DNA of 64,000 nucleotides from Certhia americana. Lineage: Eukaryota; Chordata; Aves; Passeriformes; Certhiidae. Where the stretch lies: positions 32,649,614 to 32,713,613 of the forward strand of contig CM031878.1 of NCBI GenBank assembly GCA_018697195.1, given 5' to 3'. Under the pieces are notes generated by a model, which worked only from the letters and a program-made list of their open reading frames with translations, was not told the DNA's origin and searched no databases. The position numbers and the translations under genes were made by a program. This document shows, piece after piece, positions 1-12,600 of the stretch. Numbering within the stretch: the stretch's first letter is position 1; each line of letters begins with the position of its first letter.

Positions 1-45
1 ATATAAGCCCTGGCAAGGAAACCTAAGTATAATCTTCCAAAGTAA

Positions 46-190
46 TAAAAAACAACCAACCAACAACAAAAAAATACCAAAAACCAAACCAAACCCAAAA
101 AACCCCTACAAAACCAAAAAATCCCCCAAAACAAACAAACAAAAACCCCACACAACCCCAAAAAAACCACCAAAACACCAAACCAAAACA
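46..190 (+). repeat. A/C-only low-complexity tract
   Basis: About 145 bases are almost free of G and nearly free of T, made of CAAA- and CCAAA-like units. It is probably a degenerate simple repeat. Confidence 0.8.
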
Positions 191-700
191 GTTCATAAAG
201 CTATCCTTTTGGAGCTTACCATGTAATAATAGGCAAATCAGAAGTGTGAAATACAGACTGCTCTGCAGTGCTGCACAGAATTACAGCATACTCTCTAGAG
301 AGGAAAGCCAAGGTACTGTACCTTGCATTGTATTTCAGCTAATAATACAGTGCACCTAATTTCAGAAGCCCAAATTACATACTTGTAAGAAGCTGAAAAA
401 AGGAATCTTGATTAGGAAGTTCAAGAGAAACTGAATTTCCCTGGGCTTAATAGGCAAGAACTTCTGATAGGTATCTTAAGTTATTTAACACTGTCCATTA
501 GGAATACTGTATTCGTCTTCGGCAAATACCTAGGTTTAAAGAAGTCAAGGAAATACAGACAGTTGTATTGCTGGCTGGTCGTAATACCCTGCTGTTCCAA
601 CTTCCCCTTACTAATCAGTAAATTACTGCTCTAAATGAGTATTTTACCTAGAATTTCAAATTAATTATGATATACTTCCAATAAAAGCCTAACCAAAAAT

Positions 701-744
701 GACCTAAGTATACAACACAAACCAGTGGACAGGAGAGCTACTAC
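701..744 (+). repeat. Short dispersed repeat, copy 1
   Basis: A ~44-bp segment beginning GACCTAAGTATACAACAC is about 90% identical to 4636-4680 in the same orientation. The element is not named here. It may be part of a longer, older repeat. Confidence 0.75.
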
Positions 745-760
745 TTACAGTAATGTTACA

Positions 761-805
761 TTTCCTCCTTGCAGTTAAATGTTACATTTAACTGCAAGGA
801 GGAAA
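761..805. repeat. Perfect 21-bp inverted repeat (hairpin)
   Basis: Arms 761-781 and 785-805 are exact reverse complements separated by TTA. The motif AATGTTACATTT occurs both just before the left arm and across the loop. This suggests a template-switch origin. Confidence 0.9.
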
Positions 806-1095
806 GATTCTGGTTTTATAAGTAACTCAAAATGTGAGGCAAGGTCTTCACAGGAAACTCAAAATTTTTAGATTCCATTCTTTAATCCCCAACTGTCAGT
901 GTCAACACAAAATGCAGTTTAATGTTTTGCTAGGCCACAATCTTATTATCTACATCCTTACACATAGCTAGCCTACAGCCCATCTACCTACCTGGGCAAT
1001 GTTTGTCACCAGTGCCAAGCTCTAAAGCCCAGGCATGGACAGAACATAGCTGGACCTGTTCCAGGCAACCAATAGCTAAGGTGGTAACACAATCA

Positions 1096-1400
1096 GACAA
1101 CTTAGTTTGGAAAAGACCTTTAATATCATCAAGTCCAACAAACAACCTAGCACCACCACTGTGTTCATCATTAAACCATATGAAATGCCATATCAACACT
1201 TTTTTTCAGCATTTCCAGGGACAGTGACCTCACCAATTCCCAGGCCAGCCTGTATCAGTACTTTTTAACCCTTTCCATGAAGAAGTTTTTCCTAATATGT
1301 AAACTTCCTCAGGTAGAACTAGGGGCCATTTCCTCTCCCCTGTTCCTTGTTACATGGGAGACTGACGCTCACTTGTCAGACCTGGAGAACAGCTGATTCA
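1096..1400 (-). mobile_element. CR1 LINE 3' fragment (old)
   Basis: The plus strand reads as the reverse complement of a CR1 3' end (TTTGGAAAAGACCTTTAATATCATCAAGTCCAAC and onward, shown here only by its start and by CAGCCTGTATCAG). It is diverged and 5'-truncated. The flanking 190-1095 and 1400-2660 hold no gene I can support. Confidence 0.75.
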
Positions 1401-2664
1401 CTGTCTGACCAACATGTAAATTTGTTATTAAGCAGCACTTCCCTCTTACCTGCTAACGTACACAGCCACATTATACATACTAGTTTCCTCAGCCATCCAC
1501 ATGCCTTTTCATAGAGCCTAACAAATTCTGCTTTGTAAGAAAGATGTCAAATACAGGTGGAGCTTCTTAAAATCCAAGACAACTGTTTTGGAATAGAGGA
1601 AGATAATCCAGAACAGAAAAACAACTTTATTTAAATGCCTCTGAACGCATTAGGGTAGGAATCAGTACTTTTACAAGTTTACCTCTTGGAGTCTCAGGCT
1701 GTACTTTCTCACCTTACCACAGGCTCTATTATATGTTATATCATAACACAGTAAGTGCATGTCAGTTGTTAAAATCAAGTAACAGCAACACTCCCACAAG
1801 CAATAAATTTTTATAACTTTAGTATAGAGCATTTATTTTGTAATACAGCTAAAGAAATATACCTTACAGTGAAGTTTAGAAAACAGGAACAGCCTCTATC
1901 AACAGGTAGAATTGATGGCAATATAGACAAGTAGTCTCAATAGGAGAGATGAATGCAATGGAATGTAGAGCATTAATGAAATTTCTGTGTTGGGTTGAGG
2001 GCTGTGATGGGGTACGAGATGTGGATTAGGAATAAATTAACAGATTTCACTATATCTCCTTTGACATTTCATTTTTCCACTTTCTAGGGTTATGCCATTT
2101 ACTCAACATCTGCTGTTCAAAATATGCTTAAAAAAGAAAATATAGTTCTGCATATAAAAGATGGGCTGTACATAATCACAGTGGATGATATGAAATTAGC
2201 AGTGCCAGAGCAGGCAAGTAACACTCTTTAACAAGGAGTCTGGATGAGAGTCTTCATCAAAAGGAGTGCAACTTCCCAATTCAGACAATGCTTGGAGAAG
2301 ATGCTACCCACTCAAGGGAACCATAAATGCACTGCTATGGTTATGCTGCTGCTTTACAAATTCCATCCTGATAAAGATTCCTTTGTGCCCGGCTTCTAAC
2401 TCAACTGCTCTTACCTGAAAGAGAAAACAAAATAGTTTGCACTCTATAGTATTCAACTATTAAAACAGAAACACTGAAGTTGTTTCACATGTATTAATAA
2501 AGCATATATGAAATGGTAATCTTAATTTTTTTAAGTGCTCCAATCAGTTGCTAAACACAGCTACAGTTCTAAATGAAACCTAAATTGCAAAAACATGTAC
2601 TAAGAAATAAATTTCACTACTCCTTGTGACTATTTTATATTAAATTCCAAGTACTTTTTTAAAT

Positions 2665-3796
2665 ACCAGAATCACAGCATAGTTAAGGACCTCTGGTGAT
2701 CATCTAGTCCAACCCCCTCCCCATGAAGGCAGGTTCACCTAAAGCAGGTGATGCAGAAACATGTCCAGGTGGGTTTTGAGTGTCTCCAGAGAGGGAGACT
2801 CCCCAGCCTCCCCAGGCAGCTGTTCCAGAGTTCTGCCACCCTCACTGTAAAGAAATTCTGCCTCAGGTTATGGTGGAACTTCTTGTCCTTTAGTTTATGG
2901 CCCATGCTCCTTGTCTCTTCTTTGGGCATCACTGAAAAGAGTCTGGCACTGTCCTCCTGACACCCACCTTTGAGATGTTTCTATGTATTGATGAGATCCC
3001 CTCTCAGTCTTGTCCTCTCCAGACCAAACAGACCCAGCTCCCAGAGTGTCTTCTGCTAAGAGAGAAGCTCCAGACCCCTGATCATCCTTGTGGCTCTCCA
3101 CTGCACCCTCTCCAGCAGCTCCTGGTCTCTCCTGTGCTGAGGAGCCCAGAACTGGACACAGCACTCCAGGTGTGGCCTCACTGGGGCTGAGTAGAGGGGG
3201 AGGATCACCTCCCTCCACCTACTGCTCACTCTCTTCCCAGTGCACCCCAGGGTACCATTGGCCCTCCTGGCCACGGGGGCACTGATGGCTCATGGACAAC
3301 TGTGCTCCACCAGGAGTCCCAGGTCCTTCTGCACAGAGCTGCTCTGTAGGAGGTCAGCCCTGGCCTGTGCTGGCACTTGGGGCTCTTCCTCCCCAGCTGC
3401 AGGACCTGGCACTTGCCCTTGTTGAGCCTCATTAGGTTTCTCTCTGCCCAACCCTCCAGCTGATCAAGGTCCCATGGAATGGCAGCTGAGCTTTCAGGTG
3501 GATCAGCCACTGCCCCCAGTTTAGTGTCACCAGCAAACTTGCTGAGGGTGCATTTCATCCCTTCCTCCAGGATGTTGATAAACAAGATTGGTTCAGTATT
3601 GATCCCTTGGGAATACCACTGACTGCAGGCCTCCTGCTGGACTCTCCTCCACTGATCATGACCCTCTGAGCTCTGCCATTCAGCCAGTTCTTGATCCACC
3701 TTACTGTCCATTCCTCTAACCCTCATTTCCTGAGCTTACCTGTGAGGATGTTATGGGACACAGCATCAAAACCCATGCTTAAATTAAGGTAGTGCT
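2665..3796 (-). mobile_element. CR1 LINE, 3' part with reverse-transcriptase C-terminus
   Basis: Antisense CR1 whose 3' end is at ~2665. Minus-strand frames carry the end of the CR1 RT and the region after it ([29 protein letters not shown]). The RT metal-binding motif reads FAGD at 3520-3537 in place of the active FADD form, and the frame is broken, so the copy is dead. The element continues at 4357-5180, beyond an insertion. Confidence 0.9.
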
Positions 3797-4356
3797 GATA
3801 CTATCTGATCCATGAAGATGGGCACACAAGTTGATGACTGAGATGCAATCTGAGCTCTAGGTGGAAGCCTGAGACAAGAGCTGTGAACTGCCAAACTTTA
3901 GGATAACAAAAGGCATGAATGTGGGTGACAGCAGCCAGGTGAATGCACAGACACATCAGGAGCTGGGAATTGCCCACCTTTTGGATAACAAAGGGGATGA
4001 AAACTGGTGACACCACCGAGGTGGATGGACACAGAGTGGGAACACAAGCTGAAGACTCAGGAGGAAGAGCAGGATTTGCATGTGGAGAGACTGAGGATGT
4101 AAAAGATCCAGGGTTCCTTTGCTTACATACTGCTCAAAGGCACCAGCTCGAGCTGTTTCTGTGTTACTGCAGTGTGAATAAATGGCTTTATGGACTGAGA
4201 CATCTGAGACACCTCCATGGGAAACCTGGGGTTGAACCTGTAAGGAAACCTGGTCTGACTGCATGTGAGTGTGGGCCGTGTAAGGAGTCAAGCAGGGCAC
4301 CTGTCAGCTCACTGCCAGAGAGTCTCATGAATGGCCAGACTGGGAAATTTCTTTAA
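3797..4356. mobile_element. LTR-like insertion nested in CR1
   Basis: CR1 sequence stops at ~3796 and resumes at ~4357 at the same consensus point, so ~560 bp was inserted. The insert holds two diverged tandem copies of a ~72-bp unit (from ~3886 and ~3959, each with TTTxGGATAACAAA) and an AATAAA near 4177. Neither clean TG..CA ends nor a perfect target duplication is visible. The LTR label is tentative. Confidence 0.5.
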
Positions 4357-5180
4357 TAGCAAACAACAACCACTGCTCTCCCCTAGCCAACCCATCCTGC
4401 CATGTCATCTCAGAAGGCTATTGGTGAAGTACTATTGCCACCTGTCTACTCCCAGTGGCCATCCTGACTATTTGGTGAATCTATCCTGACTATTCCTGAT
4501 GACCTGCATTTCTTCTACATACTTGGTAATGATTTTCAGAGTAATCTGTTCCATCATCTTTCCAACGATGATAGTGAGGCTGACTGGCCAGCAGTTTCCT
4601 GGTTCCACCTTTTTTACTGCTAAAGCTACTGTTTGATACCTAAGTATCCAACACAAACAAGTGGTCAGGAGAGCTACTACATACAATATTAAGATTTTTG
4701 GAAGATGTATGTAACATTGGCTTTTGTCCAGTCATCAGGCATCTCCTGCTTTCCATTCCTCAAGGATAATGGAGAATGGCTTAGCAACAATATCTGCCAT
4801 ACATCTATGGGAGCATCCTGCTGGAGCTCATAGATTTATGGCCATTAAGACTGTCTTGCTGACCTCTAACTGAACCAGGAGCAAGCCTTCCTTTCTCCAG
4901 CCTTCCTCTTACCTCTGAGGTCTGTGATTCCTGAAGGACAGCATTAGCAGTAAAGACTAATGCAAAGAACGCATTCACTGCGTTCACTTCCTCTTTCACT
5001 GTTCCTTCACTAGAACACCTATCTGCTTCAACAATGCCCCCACACTTTCCCTAATCTTGACATCCCTTGCCAGACTCAACTGGCCTGCCTCATCACATCC
5101 CTGCATACCAGCTCTTTTCATGGAAGTCCTCCATTACTAGTTCATTTTTATCAATGCATTTCAATATTTTAACCTCACAT
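4357..5180 (-). mobile_element. CR1 LINE, RT-domain part (continuation)
   Basis: Antisense CR1 resumes with CCACTGCTCTCCCC and runs through typical RT-region text (GCTGACTGGCCAGCAG, CCAGTCATCAGGCATC). Diverged and frame-broken. 5181-5737 holds only AT-rich DNA: no clear AATAAA for HAUS6 is seen there, but a GTAAG donor lies 32 nt past its stop. Confidence 0.85.
4636..4680 (+). repeat. Short dispersed repeat, copy 2 (inside CR1)
   Basis: This copy sits where the surrounding antisense CR1 should be continuous, so it appears to be an insertion or gene-conversion patch within the LINE. Confidence 0.6.
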
Positions 5181-5737
5181 GTAATTAAACACTGCAATAC
5201 TAGTTAAACAGTTGACAATTCTGATGGAAATGGGATAAGAGGATAGGCAGACTGGAATACCGAATAGTTCTATCAACACCTTATTGCACTCACAGAAGTT
5301 TCAATTACCTATGACACATTTCTAAATAGCCGAATTTTTTCAGAGTAAACACAAAAACTTCAAACTATCTTTATGAATTCTCAAAATCTAACTTCAAATT
5401 ATTCAAAATCTAACTCCAGATTGCAGTCGATGCACCTTAAATGTTTTGGGTTTTTTTAACAGCTCCAGATTAAGGCAGAAAGTCAGATGAACATCTTTTC
5501 TCGTACTTGGAAGAGGTTGATAGAACTCTAAAATTAAAGGAAGCATGTTTCCTTTATATTAAAAGTCATCCTCTATGAGGAATAAACATACAAATAATTT
5601 GTTTCCCTCCACTTCTACAGCACAATTAACTGCTCAGAGGTTATTCATGGTAGTATAGGCAGTGACAGAATGGACAAAATCTTGATGCATAAAGAACACA
5701 CTTACCCTTCAATTTATGTGGTAAGTTTAATGGGACT

Positions 5738-6636
5738 TTATGTATCATTCATCTGTTGACAGAATACCAGCAAAGATGACAGGGAATTGCTTTCATTCTC
5801 CTTGCTTTCATTAGGAGAGTTTGGCAATGGCATCTTGGGAAATTCTTTATCCATGGAAGGATCACGATCATCATTTTCCTTTCCTTTTTCTAGTATCATA
5901 CTTAATTCAGCTCTATAACTTTCAAATTTGTCTCTATTATGTGTTTGATGCAGCTTCTCTCCACTTTTAGATGCAGGTCTTTTTAGTGCTTCATGTGAGC
6001 TGGACAGGGACTGTGTATCTAGGTCCAATTTTTCAATATCATCATTGTTTTCTGAGTCATTTATTAAACTTTCACTGTCTAAGCTTACAGATGTGCTGAG
6101 ATCTGTATCCTCATATTCTGGAAGTGTCTCATCCAATATCCCCATGTCAGTAGTTTCACGACAGATAGAATTTAATGCAGATAGATTCCAGCATGGCATC
6201 TCATCCATTAGAACACCGTGACAGCGGTCTGAAGATAGCGTATTTGTTCTATGACTTTTCAAACAAATATCTGGAATATTCATGCACTTCTCTGCATTTT
6301 GCAAAGTCTGGCTTAGATCTTTTACAGAACTTCCACTCAAAGTAGAACAATCTAGTTCCTCTGATTCAGTTCTCTCACTTTCTTGAATTCCAGATGTTTT
6401 TGAAGCTGAAGATTCAAATGTATATCTTACGCTTACCTCCTCCTGAGAACTAGATTCTGTAGAACTTAATTGAGACTTCTTTTCTGACACAGGAGGGCCC
6501 AAGTCAGACACAAGAGATGCAGGTTCAGAAGAGTCCACCTCCTCCTGCATACTGGGTGTAGCATTCATTGAAGATTCTTTGTCTATTGAGTCCTCAGTCT
6601 GAATATCTTTTCTCCATGAACTTCTAATTTCAGTAC
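5738..6636 (-). CDS. HAUS6: HAUS6 large terminal coding exon
   Basis: This is the longest HAUS6 exon (299 codons including stop) and encodes the low-complexity C-terminal tail. The acceptor is CAG-like (CT at 6637-6638 on the plus strand). The first two bases complete an Arg codon started in exon 6981-7116, giving the conserved [10 protein letters not shown]. The region is rich in Ser, Glu and Asp, as expected of the disordered, phosphorylated tail that in mammals helps contact NEDD1/gamma-TuRC. An [13 protein letters not shown] stretch resembles the human EALKKSLSKKREE. The final ~60 residues do not resemble the human C-terminus, so the true end could differ if a further splice is used. Confidence 0.9.
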
Positions 6637-9600
6637 CTAAATGGAACAAACCAAGGTAAAATTTTAGTACTTTCAATCAGTTTGGTTTTTATTCTGTCCC
6701 CTCAGTGACATAAGCAATCCAAGAGGGAGTATGCATAGCTGCTTTATATTATTTATGTTTCTTCAACACGAAGGGGATTCTACATAAGAAAAAAGATTTA
6801 TTAAATAGACTTCACAGTATTCACATCTTATTAGGTGTACTGTGCTGTGTTGCAGATTGAGCCATTAGAAAAACATGCAGCATCACTGAAATAATTATCT
6901 TTTTCTTCTTGTGTGACATGTCAATGAACTAACCACATTTTTTAACAATGAGCATCATAAAAACAGAGTTTCAAACTCACGCAGATTTTCTGGAGTCCAG
7001 AGTAATTGTTTCCTTGTTAAAAATGGGTCAAAAACCAGTGAGCTAATGAGATCATCTAATGCCATTTCTTTTTCTTCATCACTGTTAGGTGTCTCAGACA
7101 TCACTGACTTTGCAATCTGTAGGATGTTAGAGAACAGCAAATTCTGAGAAAGCAAAATTATAACCTCTTCATTTCTGTCAGTTATGGTCCAAAATAAATC
7201 TCATTCTCCAAACTATCTGGAGAATTTGGAATATCGTAACTTTTCTGTTATTTACTACTTATGTTCACAATGACCATAGTATCCTACAAACATAAAGATA
7301 AGAGAGTATAATCAGATTCAGTACTCTGAATATATTCAATATTCAGTTCACTCATCAACTATGAATCCACCTTTCAAATAAGAAAGCATGCTCACATAGA
7401 ATATATTTAAGACATTGTTTATGCCAAGAACTGCATTAAGCATGAAGACTAGAAATATATTCAGAAAAATCAAAAATTTTAGCAGATGAAAAATAACTAT
7501 CATTTCAGTGAAAAATGCAACTTACTTTCCAAAATAAGATGTGGCACATTTTACAGTAACTCTTGTGAAGAAATTCCTCAGACAAATATTAAATAAAATA
7601 CCTAAAAGGATAAATACTTACATTCCTGCTTAAAATTACCAAGTTCCTGTAAATACTTAACCTGTATAACTTAAGAATTCAAGTTCTTTTTGTTTCTGAC
7701 TATATGCAGTGTACTTCACAAACTGAAGTGCAATCATACCATGTTTCTACTGAACATGCTATTCACGTCACCTTGGTTTTTAAGTATGATACCTGCATGA
7801 ACTCCATGCTTTCAGTGTACTTTATCAGTCCACAGTACAGTCTGAGACTCCGTGACTGATAACTATCTAGCTGAAAAAGCTAACTTTCAATCTGAGTGGA
7901 CTACAAGAGACATTTCTTGTTATAATTAGTGATTTGTTCTCTGAACTTAGTGATCATTTACTTAAAAACCAACAAAAAAATTACATCCTAACCTCTTCTG
8001 CCAGTTCATCGCTGGCTTTCTCAAGAAAGTCTTCATTTTTCACAGGAGACTTCGGCTGGGTAACATTTTCACCTGCGTTTTCCTCCATTTCTGAAGTGGG
8101 GAATTCTTCCTTTCCATTCTTCAAGATTTTTCGAGGCACAGGTTTTTTATTTCCCACACAAGTATGCAAGTTCTACAGGAATACACAGGAATTATTAGTA
8201 AATCAGCAATCTTAAAATCAAGCAAGGATATTAGCATGAACTGTTGTAAAAATTCTGAACTGCGATGGCACCAGTGTTTAGTCAACAAAAGTATTTCAGT
8301 CTTGAATTCTAACTAAATATAAAATATTTTTACAACTGTATTCAAAGTAGGACCTAAGTAGTGACTGGGATAGGTGTTACATGCAACACAGATAACTCAT
8401 CTGCAACTAACTTGATTACAGATGAGAAGAACTGTGCAATGGACAACTGTACATCCAAGCTGCGTTTACATCACATTTTAACCCTTAAATTTAATTTACA
8501 ACTTAAAGAATGTAAGTCTGACCACTCATCAAAAAGACTGTTTTAGCAAACAGTCTTCAGCAAATCAGTCACACACTGTATATTATACAGGAAGTCAGAT
8601 ACAAGGACACCTACTTCCTACTGTTCTTTCCTAAAGCTTAACATAGTCACTCAGGGTTAGCTTTTACAATATTGCAAGAATAGCTCAAATGTGTAAAAAT
8701 ACTGCTCAAAAGATAACAAAAGTCCACCCCCAAAACCCTTTTCCAAAAAGTCTAAATTTCAACGAATATAAAAAGGACAAGTCATAAGTTTAACATTTCA
8801 AAGACAGAAGGTTACATTTTCAATTACAAGGTCTCGGTTTTCAGATGCTTCTGATGACAATGGCACTGATGACCTCCTCAAGCAGGAAGAGAGGAATTGA
8901 CTAGACAAAAAAAAAAAAAAAAAAAAACACAACAATTTTAGAGACAAATTACACAATTGGAATGCAAATCTTAGAAGGCTGTTATATATTGTGTGCTCCG
9001 TATCTGTCCGTTACGATTTCCCTCAATTCGTCCCGGTCATCAGAAAGCAGTTTTACTATAGGGAGAACAGTGTGACAATTAGAGCAGCTTTAGCCCTAGT
9101 TGTGTATCAGCCTCCCAAAACCAGTAAATTAATAAACTCCACTAGTGATTAGCACACAGAAAAAGAAGAGATTTTTCAATACACTTGTAAACAAGTCTTC
9201 TGGATTCTGCTATAAAAGGTAACTAGAAAGTCTTCTGCAGGCTTGACAACTATGTAGTCTTTGTCTGATCCATTCCTGGCATCCATAGATCTGTTCCTCT
9301 ATAAACTTGTTGATATTTAACAATCACCTGGCTACCAAAAACTTCAGTCTTATCACTTCTGATAAGGTTTGTGCCAACTGCATAGCTCTCAAAACTACAC
9401 TTGCTCCTGAAGTGCAAGTCCTCACTTGCTATGAAAAGCACACCTTAAAATGTTTTTGACGTTACCTGTCTGTATCCGCAGAAGAAGACAAATCTCCATG
9501 CTGTATGAAGTCACTGAAAGAAATCCAGGATTTAATTGTTAACTACTATGACAGCCTCTGAGACTTATATGCAACTGCATTTACTGATGTCCAAGAAGGT

Positions 9601-12600
9601 ACAGCATTCCTTTGCTAACTCCCCCCTTGGTCTCTTAGTATGAAATATTGAAGCATTTGTAGGAGTCGTATTTTGAAAGACAGTATTATTCAAAAGGTCA
9701 TGAAATATTCCTGGAATAAGCAAATGACAAAAGGGAAAAAACTTTCTAGGATACCACAGTTCTGTGTTTAACCTTTTGCTGTAGGAACTGTAGGAAGAGT
9801 AGCTACAGAACAATGTGACTGTAACAGTCTTGTAGAGAAGGTTTAGCCTGAGAAACAGAAGTTTCTGTTCTCTCCATCTATCTCTTGAATCTTAGAACAC
9901 AGTTAAAAGCCAAGGAAAAAACCTTGCAGTTTGACTGCTACTCCTCCTATTCAGCAGCAACCAGTTGATCAATCTGCCATCAGCTGGAGAAAGCAGCAGT
10001 GCCTTTAGGACTATCATGCAGTTCTGATGTAAGGAGTGGGCTACTGAAATACTCCACTAAAACTCAAGAGATGCAAAATATTCAAGTCCAGTAAGTAAAC
10101 TTCTAATTTTTCTACGTCTTTTTTATCAAATTCTCATTAAGCATACCATCCCGAGGGTACTAATGTATCCTTCGTGGTTTCCAAAGCCTCATCATTTTTC
10201 CCATGGAATTCTTCATGATGAGAGTCATTATCTAGAAAAGGAAGTCAAAAGTTTTAGTATTGCTTCCATTTTCTGTACTTAGGCTTCTCATGTGACACAG
10301 CTCACTCACACTACTTCTGTAGGCTACTCACTGTATGGACTTTATGAACAGTTCAAGAAAAATGAATGCATAAGCAGGATAGTACTATCAATACTTTTGC
10401 TTAGGCAGTACCTATAGCCCCAGATGTCACTAGCAACCAGCACCTTTCTGTTGTTACTGAACACATGTTAAAAAAGCATGATTCTATCAGCTGCCCTGCA
10501 CATATCAATCAGACTTTGTACATTCCTCCAAACTATAATCCCAGCCACATCATCATTATCCCCTTCTCTCCACATACACCTCAATTGTGTGGCACATCAA
10601 TTCCAAAAAACACAATTCCACACACTTTTACCCCAAGTGCATTAATCAATAAATATCTCTGTGGATATACTCATCCCTCTTGCTGCCTCAGTCCAAGCAA
10701 GGCAAAGCTTTGCGTCAGTAAATGTTACAGAACTAAATGTTTTGAACATATTGGAGGTACACCTACCTCAGTCATGGACTGTCTAGAACAATGTACTAAT
10801 TCTGCCATATCTTGAATACACAGTCAAAGTTTAAACTCAGAAGTTCTCTATTAATCCTAAATTCCAGCTTCTGCAGGGACAGATGGCATTTCCTGTTACA
10901 TTCAACTCAACAACACATCAAAATCCAAGCTCACTTTCAGCAGTTAGGTGAGGTCAGTATTTTGCTTTTGGAGTACATTAACAGGCAGAAGTTTCTCAGT
11001 GGCTGTATTCTCTGATAATGCATCTCAAGCACAGAGTAGAGATAATGTCACAGACATCAATTTTTCTCATGCTTCCTGATTCTACTAGCTCACAGCATCA
11101 CTATACAGCTTCAATATTTTAAATTTTTAAGGCAATCCAATCTGTATTGGCAAATCCAATTCTGTAGCCTTTCCTCTGCAGCTTCTAGCCTTAGATCCAC
11201 ATACACTCAGATGGCTGGAGCAGTACTTTCACCTGTGTAACCAAAAGGATCTTCCCACCATTGTTTTAAATCTTGAAATTCCAATACATCTCTGCTATGC
11301 CATTTTTCCTAAAAGGGACTGCAAATGATATAATACAAGCAGTCTTCCTCCTTGCTTTGTAGCTTTTAATTTGTAACTCTGTACTAGTGACAGTCAGGAC
11401 TTGGTCAGTAAGTAAAATGAGGTCACCCAGTAAAATATCATCAGATCATCAGCCAATTAGCATGTGCAACAACCATGCCTGATCAAAGTGAGCTCTGATC
11501 AACACTAATTAACCTAATGACTGAATACAACCAATGCAGATCAAGAGGTCCTGACAAAATGGCACGGTTACTAATACTGAATAAAGTATTTCAGGATGCA
11601 CCAAGGAAAGACAGTTACCTGGGAGAACACCTTCAATTTCTTTTCCTAGATGGTCAATGGGAAAAGTTTTACCTTCTTTCTCTCTTTATTACTCCTCCAA
11701 CCCAAGGGAACCTTTACTGTTAGACTGAATGTATTCTCCAGAACCCATGAATAAACCTTTGTACACGGACATCTGTCTCAACATCCTTTGTGCAAGAACA
11801 AAATATTGAACAAAAAACTCAGCACTGGGTTTTTATCCAAGCTTCAGAGAATCTCCAAGGTACTACAAAGGTGCAAAATGCAAGGCAATTTTGGCAGAGT
11901 CATTCAGAAGCAATTGCAACAGACTATCAAAGACCATCTGCAAATGCAGGGATGGAGTATTTTTGATTCCACATAACTTTTAACAATTGTGTCAGTGGGT
12001 GAGAAAGATAAGGAGCTTCTCTTGTTCACCCACCTGAAAATGATTGAAAAAGGACATTGTCTTCATCTTCGTCTGAAGAACTAAAAGATTGCAATGATGA
12101 AGCATGCTGCTTTCAAAAGGAAAAGAAAATTACATAAGCAAGCAGAAAAAGTCAGTTTATCAACAGCAATTAACAGTTATTAAAAACAGCTTTTCTGCAA
12201 ACCAGCTGTCAGACTCAACAAGCAGTTTCTCCTCTGCTGAGTAGCTACACAAGGGTAAAACCTCTGTCAGTGTGAGTGTCAAAATGGAAATTATTGTTTG
12301 TTCATCAGGTACATCACTTCAAAAAGGGAAAACAGAAATCAGCAAATATTCAGACTGAACATACAAATGCTCAGCTTCCACAGGGGGACAGACAGAAACA
12401 AAGCAAAAACCCATCTGCATCTCACTCTTATGTTGATCTACCATCTCGCCATTGCCAGTGAATACATCAGGTATCATAAGGTCAAAAGTATTCTCTTTAA
12501 GAAACACTATTTCTTTAAGCAGAATCAGGTATACCATACTATGCGAGTCCCCTAACCTTGCATATAAAGCTGAAGAGTTGCAAACAGAACACACTAGTTT

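Noticed and set aside
3226..3726. 166-codon minus-strand open frame
   Set aside because: It is part of a dead CR1 reverse transcriptase, not a host gene.
10465..10815. 116-codon plus-strand open frame in a HAUS6 intron
   Set aside because: It is antisense to HAUS6, lacks splice support, and has His/Thr/Ser/Pro-rich composition without domain features.
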